Assembly: GCF_025370935.1 (NCBI RefSeq)
Contig: NC_133495.1
Location: 3,037,582 to 3,101,581, forward strand
Direction: 5' to 3'
From: Choristoneura fumiferana
Taxonomy: Eukaryota > Arthropoda > Insecta > Lepidoptera > Tortricidae
DNA length: 64,000 nt
Numbering within the stretch: the stretch's first letter is position 1; the number at the start of each line of letters is the position of its first letter. The notes beneath the pieces are model-generated. The model saw nothing but the letters and a program-made list of their open reading frames with translations. It was not told the DNA's origin and made no database searches. Below, piece after piece: positions 11,840 through 24,119 of the stretch. The position numbers and the translations under genes are program-made.

Positions 11840-13151
11840 GGTGTCCCAAAAAGGACGCAAGATTTAAAATTGATGAAAAACACTTTTTTTTTTCGTTAAT
11901 AATGCTGAATGCTGAATTTATTCAATGCAGCGTCGAATTTCCTCTTTTAAAGCATTGCCATTTGAACGGCTTGTTTTTGGACGACCAGTGGAATGAAAAT
12001 CATGAATTGATCCACTCTGCCTGAATTTTGCAACCACTCTGCTCACAGTTGATGAAGTCAAGTCAATATTCCGACCATATTTTGCACGGAATTTTCGAAC
12101 CGTACACGCCAAACTTCTTTTGAAATATTGTTCAATAATAAAAACGCGTTGATCTTTCGTATAACCCGCCATTTTTACAAACCCTAAACATTCAGCTGCC
12201 AAAAAGTTTTTTTCACCTCTCCTTCAGAAAAGTAATTTTCACACCTCTCCTTCAGAAAAGTAACTTTTCCTCCTGTCGAGAGGGAGCAAAGTGCAACTTT
12301 TCTGTCAAGGCTTTTCTAAGTGTATTACTGGCAAATGCCATTTTTGAAGTTGATAATTGTAAAGCCTCGCCATTTTCTATGCTGATTGTTCTTTAATAAT
12401 AGTTAAAATATATTTTTTTTCAAGTTTCTTGATGCTCGGTGTGAAAAGTTGTATGAGCCACTCGGAGCAAAATTTTTTTCATCTTGGGCGTTAACACTTG
12501 AACCCCTCATTACGCTCAGGATTCTACTTTAGAATCCCTCGCTACGCTCAGGATTCTATTGCAGATCTTCTCTACATTCTGGATTCAATGTACGCCCTCG
12601 CCATAAATACACCATTTTGCTCCCTTGTGACACAAATAACTATTTCCTCCTGACGAGAGGGAGCAAAGTGCAACTTTTCTGTTCAAGGCTTTTCTTAAGT
12701 GTTTTATTGCAAATGTCAATTTTTGAAGTTGATAATTGTAAAGCCACACTATTTCTATGCTGGTTGTTCTTTAATAATATTTAGATACTTTTTTTCAAGT
12801 TTTTTAATGCTCGTTGTGAAAAATTGTATGAGCCACTCGGGAGCAAAATTATTTTCATCTTGGGCGTTAACATTTGAATCCCTCATTACGCTCAGTATTT
12901 TTACTGCTTTATGGTGTGCAATAAAGAATATTGTATTGTATTGTATTGTACGCTCAGGATTCTTCTTTAGAATCCCTCGCTATGCTCAGGATTCTATTGT
13001 AGAATCCTTCGCTACATTCTGGATTCAATGTACGCCTCGCCGTAATACACCATTTTGCTCCCTAGTGACACAAATAACTATTTTTAGGGTTGCCAGCACT
13101 AAAATACAAAAATGGCGGCAAATTGAAATCTTGCGTCCTTTTTGGGACACC
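11840..13151. mobile_element. Decayed DNA transposon with ~30-bp terminal inverted repeats
   Basis: Left end GGTGTCCCAAAAAGGACGCA (11840) and right end TGCGTCCTTTTTGGGACACC (to 13151) are inverted copies, extending into AAGATTT and AAATC. Inside, a helix-turn-helix fragment lies near the left end. Most of the rest is two tandem copies (about 12259-12640 and 12646-13075) of a segment beginning GAGAGGGAGCAAAGTGCAAC. The second copy carries a short retroposon tail ending (TTGTA)n at about 12898-12950. Confidence 0.75.
11918..12172 (-). pseudogene. Truncated transposase N-terminus (helix-turn-helix)
   Basis: The ATG at 12172 opens an 84-codon frame. MAGYTKDQRVFIIEQYFK, then KFRAKYGRNIDLTSSTVSRV and STGRPKTSRS, is the helix-turn-helix DNA-binding block seen in many insect Tc1/mariner-like and DUF4817-type transposase proteins, ending in the basic GRPK motif. 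A stop follows at 11918, just before the left terminal repeat, so the catalytic DDE part is absent. The fragment lies inside the 1.3-kb inverted-repeat element and explains its origin. It is most likely non-functional. Confidence 0.7.
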
Positions 13152-13425
13152 CGTCACCCGATACAAGGCCAAAAGAAAAATCTGCCAATAGTTGTCTGCG
13201 AAACGAAAATCTGCGTAATGAAACTCGGCGAAACGACAGGTCACCGTGGTGGCGCGCAGTGCGCGTGTTGTTGCAGCAGCCGCCGAGTCGCATTGCTTCA
13301 AGAAGAAGGTTTACGGATTAGCCCGAAACATGTCAAGCTAAACTCGATTTCAGACGTGAGTTATCTGTTTTGTTATCATTTAAAGTAAGTACAGGAGTTT
13401 CACTCCCTCACCAGAACGACGTTTA

Positions 13426-13574
13426 AGGCCGATGCACACCAGATGCGTGTGCGTGACGTGACGTGACGTGACACGCATGCGTACTAGTATCTTTCTATAC
13501 AGTTTCATATATTACAACTGGTGCGTGTGCGTGTCACGTCACTTCACGCACACGCATTTGGTGTACACCGGCCA
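13426..13574. mobile_element. Palindromic MITE rich in GTGACGTG
   Basis: AAGGCCGATGCACACCAGAT at the left and its diverged complement at the right; inner arms GCGTGTGCGTGACGTGACG. ~149 bp hairpin. Confidence 0.7.
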
Positions 13575-14528
13575 TTAGGCATAAGAAACATGCCTACTTT
13601 ATACTTCTTTGTCTGTCACATAACTCGTATTCATTCACACGCGGCACGTGTAGCGTTAGGTTTGTCACGCCAGGTATGAATGAGGGCAAGAAACGTTCCA
13701 GCTCTCCCGGTTCAGAACCGTAAGCCCTACACTTTAATTAGATATCACCAACTACCATCAGTCAGAAAAAACAGCAAAGATAAAACAGCTACCGCACCCT
13801 TGGTAATTATGATTGGCATAACTTTGTACATTTTGTGTCACAACAGTCTAAGCTAAAGTTACCTCCCACCTATTTGTGGTTGAATACTATTAAAATTTTA
13901 CAAAAACATAATTACAAAACCGGCAAGTTTTTATTATTTAAAACAAACTGTTTGTTTATGACTACCTACCTATTTAGACCTGTAGACACAAAAAAAATGG
14001 AGTTCTCAGTGCATTATACAGTTTAAATGAATTCGTTTCGGTTTCGGTACAAATCTGGCTAACTGCCCCTTTTTGCGAAACCGATGATTGTTAAGGAAAT
14101 TTATCTAAATCCCATTTGCGATCAATAAAAAAGCTGGTCAAGTCAGTCAAGTGTGAAAAATTTGTAGGCATCTATGAATATACAGATAGCAGAGCGTTGC
14201 TCCTAAGCAAAATGTACGCAGTGGAAGGTCATTTTCATTTTAGATTGATTACTGACATAGACAGCCAGACAAAAATCAAGATTTTCAGATTTTCTTATTG
14301 GTTATGCTATGAGAGCTAACTCCATACAAAATTTTAGGTTGCTAGGACATACGTAATATGTTTTGATTCCCCAGCAATCTGTAGGGAAACGTCTTTTCTA
14401 ATGAATGTAGGTATCTTTTGGCTGCATTTTGTATCCGCATCCGCATTCGACTCTGCTAAGCAGGGCACATTTACAATCCTAACACATAGTTTATTGAATC
14501 AGGCGTTATTTGCGGAGGTCCATATCAA
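13575..14528. other. No gene seen
   Basis: Short, non-protein-like frames only; no inverted or direct repeat stands out. Confidence 0.45.
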
Positions 14529-15246
14529 GAACTAAAATAATTTCCTTACGATAGCTAAGCTTATGCAAAATATGCGTGTTCATGCAGTTCCTCCACCTCC
14601 ACACTGTAAGAACACACACAAATCACACAAAACCCATCTATCACACCACCACACTACACTGACGCGTTTCGAACTCAAACAGAGCTCATCTTCAGAGTGA
14701 CACACCATACACCATGCTACCAGTTGTTAGACTAACGAACCACAACCACCGTTTTAACTTGTCACTGTAAGTCCCAAGTACCCACATACGTTTTATGAAA
14801 CAAAACAAAAACTACCCACAAATTATTAATAAATTTTTTTTTTTTTAACTGTCCTTCAAAACTACCTTGATTAAAATAAATAAAAAAAAAATCAAGGTAG
14901 TTTGAAGGACGGTTAAAAAAAAAAAATATATTAATAATTTGTGGGTAGTTTTGTTTTGTTCATAAAACGTATGTGGGTACTTGGGGATTACAGTGACAAG
15001 TTAAAACGGTGGTTGTGGTTCGTTAGTCTAACAACTGGTAGCATGGTGCATGGTTGTGTCACCTGAAGATGAGCTCTGTTTGAGTTCGAAACGCGTCCAG
15101 TGTAGTGTGGTGGTGGTGATAGATGGGTTTGTGTGATTTGTGTGTGTTCTTACAGTGTGGAGGTGGAGGAACTGCATGAACACGCCATATTTTGCATAAG
15201 CTTAGCTATCGTAAGGTCGCGGGTGAGCAAGGAAATTATTTAGTTC
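14529..15246. repeat. 718-bp inverted repeat (large fold-back element)
   Basis: Left arm from GAACTAAAATAATTTCC, right arm ending GGAAATTATTTAGTTC; arms of ~340 bp with few mismatches and an A/T-rich centre near 14870-14895. It includes GACGCGTTTCGAACTCAAAC in both orientations. A partial relative lies at 49963-50140. Confidence 0.85.
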
Positions 15247-15681
15247 ATTCCTAACACATAGGTATAAATGTCCCTCCTCAGTTTATTGCCAGATCGATTT
15301 CCATGCAAAAAATCTAACATTAGACTGTGGGCTGTCTTGTAGATGACGTTCATCGATTTCACGACAAACAAAAGCCTTTTGTTCTAAAACTTGTTCTGAA
15401 GTCGCGACTTTGACCTTACCAGCTGAAAAAAATACAAGTAAATTCAAATGAAGTTTCAGTTTCATTAAAATTCTTGTCATCTTGAAAAGCTGAGACGCGT
15501 TACGTCAAGCCAATTATATGCAAAGGACCAAAAGGAGAGAAGATAGTGAGGATCCCATAGGTTCCATACATAAAACTGTGTTCCGTGATGATGGGTAACG
15601 AACAAGTGACATCTTCACAAGATGTCACGTCAAGAAACGCGACTTAAGAATCGCACTACACTTGGTTTAAAGGGCTGAACA

Positions 15682-15812
15682 CTGAGCTGAGCACCAATAT
15701 CTGACACAACTGAAATATCTGATAATGATAACACTATTTCTAGGGCTGATGGACGACGTATCAGATATTTTTGCACGCTCCGCTATCGCAGATATTAATG
15801 CGGGTCAGTAAG
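15682..15812. mobile_element. MITE, AATATCTGACACAAC family, copy 1
   Basis: GCACCAATATCTGACACAAC at the left, GTATCAGATATTTTTGCA and CAGATATTAATGCGGGT at the right; same plan as 25158-25295. Confidence 0.6.
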
Positions 15813-15929
15813 GTACCTACAAAAAAAAAAGGTTAGGTAGGTATCATTTGGTATCTGATCATCAAACGGTCCGATCAATCTTTTGGTTTCGATTTGAGCG
15901 TTAATTGGACACCAATCAAGGTAATAGCT

Positions 15930-16203
15930 GCCAGATACCAGATGGCCTAGTGGTTAGAGAACCTGACTACGAAGCTTGAGGTCCCGGGTTCGATTCCCGT
16001 GTCGGGGCAGATATTTGTATGAAAAAATACGAATGTTTGTTCTCGGGTCTTGGGTGTTTAATATGTATTTAAGTATGTATCTATCTATATAATTATATTT
16101 ATCCGTTGCTTAGTACCCATAACACAAGCTTTGCTAAGCTTATTTTGGGACTAGGTCAATTGGTGTGAATTGTTCCGTGATATTTATTTATTTATTATTT
16201 ATA
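15930..16203 (+). mobile_element. tRNA-derived SINE (type 1), full-length
   Basis: Box A TGGCCTAGTGG (15943-15953) and box B GGTTCGATTCC (15987-15997) in a tRNA-like head, then CAGATATTTGTATGA and a body ending (TTTA)n. Copies: 54274-54437 (minus) and 63236-63432 (5'-truncated). Confidence 0.8.
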
Positions 16204-16939
16204 TGATCAAATCGAATCTACACACAAGGTAAGTGAATTACTAGCGAAGACTTTGAAATTAAAGCGATAACATAAGATTCGTACTATCAAGATAACCAAA
16301 GTGTAGTGTCATCTTTAGTATTTTATTGAAGTGATTGCGATTCGATAAAGATTCCGGTCAATTGTTCTAGAACTATGATACGCACAAAGGTCAGGTTGCG
16401 TCAGGCTCAGGTGCAGTTCTATTGTTTACTAGGTTTTTTCTTTCGGCAAGGTAAAAGGTAAAGGTTTGTAGCCATGCATACAGCAAACCCGTAATTTTCC
16501 ATGCTACATGAGCCCCGAAAATCCAGATCATCAGTGCACTAAATTATTAACATATTTTTTTACTGTATTTATATTACCTACATACGTTTGAGAAAAAAAA
16601 ACTGAAATTGTAGCAAATCAAGGTCCTACATACAATCAAAATTTAAAAATCGCAGCACCGCGCTTACTGGAGCCGTGTCCACCTTATTGTCAACACACTA
16701 GAAATCACAATCGTTTTCGCCGCTTCTTTTTCACACACGTGTAAGATGAGGGAGAAAGAAATGGTGAAAGAGAGCGCGAACTTCAGAGCGAGACAATATA
16801 CCGCCAGCCACAGTTCAGTGTGACACAGAATACAGAGCTAGTGAATAATGTTTTTCCATCGTATTTTGTTGAATAAGTTCGTATTCTTTCGGTTTCTCAA
16901 TTAACTTAAGTAAACTATGCTAGTTGAGAGAGCAAGATG

Positions 16940-17336
16940 AATACGAACTCCCATCCCAGCCTATATGCGTCTGCCTGCTGCTGGGCACAGGCCTCCTCTC
17001 AGAACAAGAGGGCTATAGTTCCCACGCGGGCCCAGTGCGGATTGGGAACTTCACACGCACCATTGACCACCATTGATTGGGTGACTCAACGGGGTCACGC
17101 CGTTTTGTCACCAAATTAGTTTTAATTCGTTTTAAATATTGATTATAAATATGTATGTTAGTCTGTAAGGTATTTATTGTATGGGCCAATTTTCCCGAAA
17201 TAAATGAATTTTATTGAATTGCTTCGCAGGATAGTGCAGGTTTCCTCACGATGTTTTTCCTTCACCGCAAAGCTCGTGGTAAATTTCAAATGTAATTCCG
17301 CACATGAATTTCGAAAAACTCAAAGGTCAAATTATT
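16940..17336 (-). mobile_element. tRNA-derived SINE (type 2), minus strand, split by a nested insertion
   Basis: The two parts (16940-17066 and 17213-17336) read as one SINE when joined. The block between them (17067-17212) is flanked by ATTGA on both sides and ends with AATAAATGAATTTT, a retroposon-like 3' end. Confidence 0.7.
17067..17212 (+). mobile_element. Retroposon 3' fragment nested in a SINE
   Basis: 146 bp ending GGGCCAATTTTCCCGAAATA then AATGAATTTT, flanked by ATTGA duplications. Confidence 0.55.
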
Positions 17337-18857
17337 CATTACATCTGTAACTGCCTTATAAATAATCAAAACCGGGGCCGTCCGTAATCCTTCGCATCTT
17401 TCTGGACCTGCGTGTTTCTAGTTTTCAAACGGGTTTGCAAGTAATTTATTCAGTTTTTAATCACCTAGCTCGATGATGCAAAATTTAAAGACCAATGTCA
17501 GTCGGATACAAACTTCTAAAAACAGAGTTCAATATAAAACGGAAAAATTAAATAAAATGAAATATACTCGTCGTAACTAACTTAGCAGTTTACAAAATAT
17601 TTATGTTATGATGATGATGGTACAAAAAAAAACCTCAGAGCATTTTTTATATATTAAAATCAATACTAATAACAAAACTACTTATGCCATTTTTTCACAT
17701 CTCTGGCCTCTTGAGGCCCACGTCAAATTTCGATTATTAGAATTTGAAACTTGATATCAATTAGTAAAAGTTGACATTTGCTTCGACGTATGTCCTAAAT
17801 ATAAGATGTGGGGCCTTAGGAGTTAAAAGCATAGGTTTAACAAAATTGTCGATTGTATTTATTTATTTCCCAAATTGGCGGCCGCAAGGACTGCCCCGCT
17901 CAACAATCATGCACTTGCATATGTCAACTTTGATAAAAGGGGTAATCTCCAAAAGTATGATAAAATTATACCGTATCATTTCCTTTTCAGCAAATAATTA
18001 TAATAAATAAAATATGAAGGTCGGCACGCGACCTCAATTTAAAAATTATCGTGATGTTTGGATTGTAGCATTTGTACCGTATCATGAAAAATATACGAAA
18101 AAAAAAGTGTAAGTACTTTCGAGTACGCGTTAAGGAGAAAATACAAACGATGACATTTCTATTCTGTTTGTTATTATATCTGTGTTAAAGACCATTCCAG
18201 ACGGACTGCATTTAAACTGCAACTGCGGACTGTCCAAACGTTTTCAATTGCAGTTACAGTAACGTTGCAGTTAGAATGCAGTCCAGACGGACTATTTAGG
18301 GCAACTACAGACAGACCCCTAAACTAGACTATAAAATTCTTTGTTTTTTCCTGCGAGCACATAAGTGTCGTAGGTTTCTTCTAATAGTGACAGTCACTCT
18401 TTATTTTTTTGCCTGTCGCGTAGCCCGTTATATTTTTAAATATATTGTTTTCTTCAGTTTAAAGCTAATATCTATACAATATCTATCATTCTGTAAGTAC
18501 AATACAAAAGTCTGTTTTACTAGGCGCTCGTCAGTGCTGTATCAGGCAGTTGAAGTACCAATATGCTACGTTTGATAGTGATTATCAAATTAATAATTAT
18601 AATAATAATAAATAAAATATGAAGGTCGGCACGCGACCTCAATTTAAAAATTATCGTGATGTTTGGATTGTAGCATTTGTACTGTATCATGAAAAATATA
18701 CGAAAAAAAAAGTGTAAGTACCTACTTACGAGTACGCGTTAAGGAGAAAATACAAACGATGACATTTCTATTCTGTTTGTTATTATATCTGTGTTAAAGA
18801 CCATTCCAGACGGACTGCATTTAAACTGCAACTGCGGACTGTCCAAACGTTTTCAAT

Positions 18858-19278
18858 GAGGGCTATCGTTTTTTGTCTCACTAGATGGCGCACTGTTGCG
18901 TGAGGTTTTTAAGTATGGTTTTCAAAGTCTGTTATTACGGGCGTGAAAACAAAGTTTAGATTAAAATCATATTTAATATACCTTAAAACCGTACCATAAA
19001 AATATCGAGCATGCCACAGTGTTGCATAGTCCCCGTTTTTTTCGGAAAAAAGGGAGGACAAAGGTTTCCGATAGACAAAACTGTCTCAAAACACAGACAT
19101 TCATTGCCCCGGAACGCATATTTACCATAATTAATTTCAAATATTACAAAATATTCACAAAATGATTCTAATTATAAATAAACCCGCGTTGCTCACTCAA
19201 AAACTATGAGATTTGACAATTCGGAAACCTCACGCTACACTAGCGCCTCTAGTGGCGAATTCATTCGCGATAGCCCTC
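18858..19278. mobile_element. THAP-remnant MITE, copy 1 (empty site present in window)
   Basis: Ends GAGGGCTATCG and CGATAGCCCTC, inner inverted blocks TGTTGCGTGAGG and CCTCACGCTACA, flanked by AT. Unit 1 of the tandem duplication (near 18256) is the uninterrupted site. Internal frame 19011-19130 resembles a THAP start. Confidence 0.85.
19011..19130 (+). pseudogene. Fossil THAP-domain N-terminus inside the MITE
   Basis: The ATG at 19011 reads MPQCCIVPVFF, then GKKGGQRFPIDKTVSKH, and stops after 39 codons. THAP DNA-binding domains start with Met-Pro-x-Cys-Cys and have a conserved Phe-Pro about 20 residues in; both are present, while the second zinc cysteine position is altered and the rest is missing. 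The same segment is recognisable, more broken, in the copies near 23830 and 46985. It is a remnant of the parent transposon's protein rather than a working gene. Confidence 0.5.
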
Positions 19279-19363
19279 ATTGCAGTTACAGTAACGTTGC
19301 AGTTAGAATGCAGTCCAGACGGACTATTTAGGGCAACTACAGACAGACTGTCCCCTAAACTAG

Positions 19364-19434
19364 CGGGATAATGATGATTATTTTGTAACCATGTAATTTG
19401 TATTTTAATAAACTATTCTATTCTATTATTCTAT
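19364..19434 (+). mobile_element. 71-bp retroposon tail with 8-bp target duplication
   Basis: Flanked by TAAACTAG (19356-19363 and 19435-19442) and absent from unit 1. Ends in TATTC repeats. Confidence 0.75.
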
Positions 19435-19730
19435 TAAACTAGACTATCAAATTCTTTGTTTTTTCCTACGAACACAAGTGTCGTAGGTTTCTTCTAATAG
19501 TGACAGTCACTCTTTATTTTTTTGCCTGTCGCGTAGCCCGTTATATTTTTAAATATATTGTTTTCTTCAGTTTAAAGCTTGTTTTACTTAATATCTGACA
19601 TTCTGTAAGTACAATACAAAGTCTGTTTTACTACGCGCTCGTCAGTGCAGTATCAGGCAGTCTTGCAGTACCAATATGCTACGTTTGATAGTGATTATCA
19701 AATTGTCGATTGCTTTTACTGTTTAAACTT

Positions 19731-22453
19731 TAATCCAGCGTTCCAGTCAGGTCCCTGACTTATAGGCATACCTATATTATATATCTCGCTATACGAGTAT
19801 CTAACGATAACAGATTTACCTTTATTCTGATAGTAACTACTATTAGTTAGTGATTGTCCATTGTTCAACAAAATTCAAATGTCTTAAGTGTGTTTACAGG
19901 GTAGTATAATTATAAGGGAACAATTCTATAAATACATGACTCCAAAATACCTGATTCGTCATGTCTTGACCGTGCAGCCTGCAGTTTGCAGTCGGTGTGC
20001 AGTCGTCAGATGGGATTGAGAACTGTACGCCGACTGCAAGCATACTGTGCGGTTAGTTTGCAGTTCTTTGCGATGTAGTTATAATATCAAATGCAAAATT
20101 AATGCATTTAAACTTCACTTTTGCAGCTAGGAAGCAGCCAAAATGCAGCTTGTCAGTGGTAGGTATATTATATTACGAGCACATGACGTGGTATGTATAT
20201 AACAGAGAACCCTGTAGACCCCTCCCGCGTCAGACGTGAAAAGTGGTTGTTATTTAATATTAACAGTAAAATTATTTTTGCAACACTTTCCCCCTGTTTG
20301 GGCATCCATTGATTAAATTTATCAGTCAGTTAAAATTAAATATTAGCGTCAGCGGGACTGTAAGATACGAAGTTCGAATTTTGCACTACGTAGTATGAGG
20401 CCTGGCCCATCCGTCTGTTGTCTGTTGACTTTTGGTATGTTATGTTATGTAGGTCGGATGAAAATGCAAATTCAGTGAGCAATTTATGTTTATTTAAATA
20501 AAAACTTTCTTTTAATTTATTCAGAGATTTGAACATGGAAAAAATCGTTTAAAGAGAGCAATGAAGCAACATTTTATAAGCTTGCAACAGTTGCGACGTA
20601 GAAATCTAATGGCCCATCCACTTAATTAAGGAAATAAAACACATTTAAGAATAATCAAAATTGTTATAACGCATTTACAATCGACTCGACAAATGGACCA
20701 TAGAATTATGAAACCGATTTAGAATTTTATGTATCCAGTTCATTTAATACATTAGAAACAAATCAACGACTAAATTACAGCATAGGTACCTCTAGCAGCA
20801 TAACTTAGTAACAGCATAGTAACAGTAGTTACAAATAGATTGCTAATGTCGCTCAGGGCTCGTCGGTTTTCTTCAGTTTCCTGGAGATTCAAATGAGAAA
20901 GAAAGAGAAAACCGATGTTTTGTTTCGAGTTCCGAACGACATTTGCAAACTAGTGTGACTTAGAGTACATACTGCGTCAAATTTAGGTTCTAAATGTTTA
21001 AAGTAATCCTTTTTCTTTTTAATCGATTTAATTGTTAAAACCCTGGCCTGTTCCGAGTTTTTTTTTTAATGGAGCCCGTATTATGTCCCACTGTTGGGCA
21101 AAGGCCTCAACTTTCCTCCGCCACTCTTCTGAGAAAATAAATGGGATTAAATGTTTGAACTTTCTGGTAATCTATGGGCAACCTTTTGCATGTCTCTCAA
21201 TGTCATTCAAAAACATGATACAACAAGTTTTATTATCTTGAGTGACCACTAACAGCTCGTACTTTGAAAATTTGTACTAAGAGCAAATGATAAAAAAGTA
21301 CATCGGACAATATATATACTTCTTCAATGTTCGTTTTATCGCCTGTCGTAGAAACAGGTATTGCCTATACATTGCGTGCCTTGTCAGTTAACCACAGTGC
21401 GGCCGGCGACTAATTAACCACGCAATGAACAGGGAAATCGAGTAAGTCTCCACTGACGTCGCTTCTATTCATCAGTGACATGACTGACTTCTAGTATATG
21501 CTTCTCCAGGTTGCTTAACAAAAACATTCACTCAACAAAGTAACTGTTAAGGCCCTTAAACTACCCACCCACGTAATGCATTCCCATCCGAGGCGTATAA
21601 CGGAGATTGTTCTGACTTCCCCTCACATAACAGCCGTTAGGAATCTAGTCCGGCGTTTGCGCAAGCTGGTGTAAAAAGTAAAAACATGGTTGTCTATGGG
21701 CAGTGGGCACCTGCGAAGAAGTTTTCAAGATAATTATAGTGCTTCATTTGCCGAGTTGGTATGCAATCTCCGTGGAATTCGTCACTGTCAAAGACCATGT
21801 AAGTTACGTTTGGTAGCCAAGCTTACAATATTAATAAATCGTAATATTTTTAAAAAGGATGCCGAGCCTTCAAAGAAAAAAAAAGGTAAAGAAAAAGGAA
21901 AAAATCATGAAACTTGGCAAGAAAGTCAAACAAAAATTAAAACCGCAGCCTACGTGCAGTTTGGCTGACTATAATCAAATAACGGCAATGGAAAATGTGG
22001 GCATTCGGCAGTGAGCTGGCAGTAACGTTGCAGTTGGATTGGAATACAGTCCGTCTGCAATGACCCTTAACTGCGTGGTGTTAAAAGAAGACAGACCTAT
22101 CTCACTTTTCTGTCACTCTCCGGGTTGGCTTACGAAAATATTCATTATATTCATTACACGCCACTGGTGGCCACATATATTTTACCTCAAAGTAATAGAG
22201 ATACACATCAATTTAGACAGCATAATTAAATACATTATTTTTAATGCAGTTACACAACTTTCACACTTTTATGCCTATTATCTAATTATATTTACGCTAT
22301 CTAGCGATAGCGACCACATGTTTAGTATAGATACACATACATACGTATATCTAATTATCTATAAGCCACCTTCGTGCGCGAGCCCGACTCGCACTTGGCC
22401 GGTTTTTGAAGATCCCTGAGTTGTACCGGGAATGAACCGCTCTAGTGATGCGA
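19731..22453. other. No gene seen; repeat fragments
   Basis: Contains a GGGCTACTACGAA-family half copy (20336-20402), an RTE-tail fragment on the minus strand (21068-21125), and CAG-rich words (TGCAGT, CCGTCTG) near 19975-20060 and 22010-22065 related to the 18190-18300 segment. Frames up to 126 codons are present but not protein-like. Confidence 0.45.
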
Positions 22454-22831
22454 CTAGGGTTGCCAACTGTACTGTTTAAAACAGTATTATACTGTTTTTC
22501 ACTACATTATACTTTATGTAAAATACTGTTTTCAGCATCAACATTGCCTAACACTAGCACACACTAAGTCAGTACCTGCAGCATATTGTCATTTAATAAA
22601 AATTGACCTCCTTGTCTATCTTATTTATCTTAATTTTAGTTTTGATTCTGACGAGGTCTGTGAGGCTTTTAAAAATGAAACTAAATTTATAACTTGTGCG
22701 AGAAGCACCTAAAAATTCGTCTTTAAAACATGAAAAGAGGAAAATACCGTTCATTTTTCTAAAATACTGTTTATTTCGCTTCTCAGACGTAAATATACTT
22801 TATTTCTTGTAAAAAAAGTTGGCAACCCTAG
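22454..22831. mobile_element. Short inverted-repeat element, AGGGTTGCCAAC family
   Basis: CTAGGGTTGCCAACT at the left and AGTTGGCAACCCTAG at the right form a 15-bp perfect terminal inverted repeat around 378 bp of AT-rich DNA containing several ATACTGTTT words. Confidence 0.65.
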
Positions 22832-23680
22832 ATGAGACTGATGAACGTGCGTTTGCATCGACAGTCGACATTGTGTGCTTTTGTATTGTCGCTAAAAACC
22901 CTATGTGTGTTGTGTATACATGTGCGTGCGTGAGTGGTGTGTGTTGTGCATGCGTGTGTGTAGGTATGTAAACGCTAACGATAAATGTACACTGCGTTAT
23001 TTTAGGCGTTATTTTGGGATTTTTCACTCAACCTCCTGTTTAAAGCAGTTTGGTCATAATCACTGAAATAGTCACGATACGATTAATTTATTACGGTTAA
23101 CTTAGACTTATATTTCACAGTTGCAAAATATTCGCTCGATCATTTGCGAATGTCTACATCGAATGAGAATATTCGTTACATCACTTGTGTCGACTTATTA
23201 TCGATAATGTGATACAGTAGATGATATGGAAATGGAACCAAAAATCATGTTTTTTTATAATTTTCATTTTTTTCTCATTCATACCTATTTCCCTCTCGCT
23301 CGTTTGAGGCAAATGTGAGCAAGAGTGTAATATCATTTTGGGGTCTACTTTCGTGTTTACTTATAATGCTTTATTCTATCCTTACATTATACTTAAAGCT
23401 ACACGTTCCGTTCCGTCTTTTTTACCCTGCTTAATTATTGCTGTCAGTAGAAAATCACTAATATGAATTATCGATAAACAATCAACAGATTAACTGTCAA
23501 GCGATCAATCCAGCAGCTCAGCATGACTGGTACTTCTATTATAATAACTTGTTTACAACATATTATTATACATGTGTAATAAAATAAAAAGTCATACGTA
23601 CGATTAATTTTGAATGATGACATCTCGAAATGCAGTCAGCGAAGCAGCAGGTACCAAGGTGGAACCTTTTCATAATCAAT

Positions 23681-24100
23681 GAGGGCTATCGTTTTTTGTC
23701 TCACTAGATGGCGCACTGTTGCGTGAGGTTTTTAAGTGTGGCTTTCAGTGTCTGTTATTACGGGCGTTAAAATAAAGTTTAGATTAAAATCATATTTAAT
23801 ACACCTTAAAACCGTACCATAAAAATATCCAGCAACCAGTGTTGCTTAGTCCCGTTTTGTTCGGAAAAAAAGGGAGGACAAAAGTTTCCGAAAGACAAAA
23901 CTGTCTCAAAACACAGACATTCATATTGCCCCGTAACGCATAATTGCCATAATTAATTTCAGGTAATGGAAAATATTCACAAAATTATTCTAATTATAAA
24001 TAAACCCGCGTAGCTCACCCAAAAACTATGAGATTTGACATTTCGGAGACCTCACGCTACACTAGCGCCTCTAGCGGCGAATTCATTCGCGATAGCCCTC
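23681..24100. mobile_element. THAP-remnant MITE, copy 2
   Basis: Same ends and length (420 bp), flanked by AAT and ATT. Confidence 0.85.
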
Positions 24101-24119
24101 ATTTCACTACGATTTATAG

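Larger units (their letters stand above)
17990..19730 (+). repeat. Tandem duplication of a ~600-bp unit
   Basis: Unit 1 (about 17990-18590) and unit 2 (about 18592-19710) share AAATATGAAGGTCGGCACGC through CGTTTGATAGTGATTATCAA with few changes. Unit 2 is longer because of two later insertions (18858-19278 and 19364-19434). Confidence 0.85.

Noticed and set aside
12699..13388. 229-codon open frame on the plus strand
   Set aside because: It runs through the tandem repeat of the 1.3-kb transposon, a retroposon tail and the right terminal repeat; composition is not protein-like.
15283..15437. Minus-strand frame after a good acceptor (TTTTTTTCAG), peptide GKVKVATSEQVLEQKAFVCR..
   Set aside because: It looks mildly protein-like and could be a last exon, but no family, partner exon or polyadenylation context could be supported.
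15940..16020. tRNA-like segment with box A and box B
   Set aside because: The same head is joined to the same non-tRNA body at 54274-54437 and 63236-63432, so it is a SINE. The same reasoning applies to 35434-35505, 62755-62826 and 2610-2680.
21690..21968. 92-codon frame with a Lys-rich end
   Set aside because: No homology recognised and no splice or start context; the Lys-rich end comes from an A-rich run.
22039..22419. 126-codon plus-strand frame
   Set aside because: Its 3' end is a minus-strand fragment of the GAGTCGG dispersed repeat; the rest is AT-rich and unremarkable.
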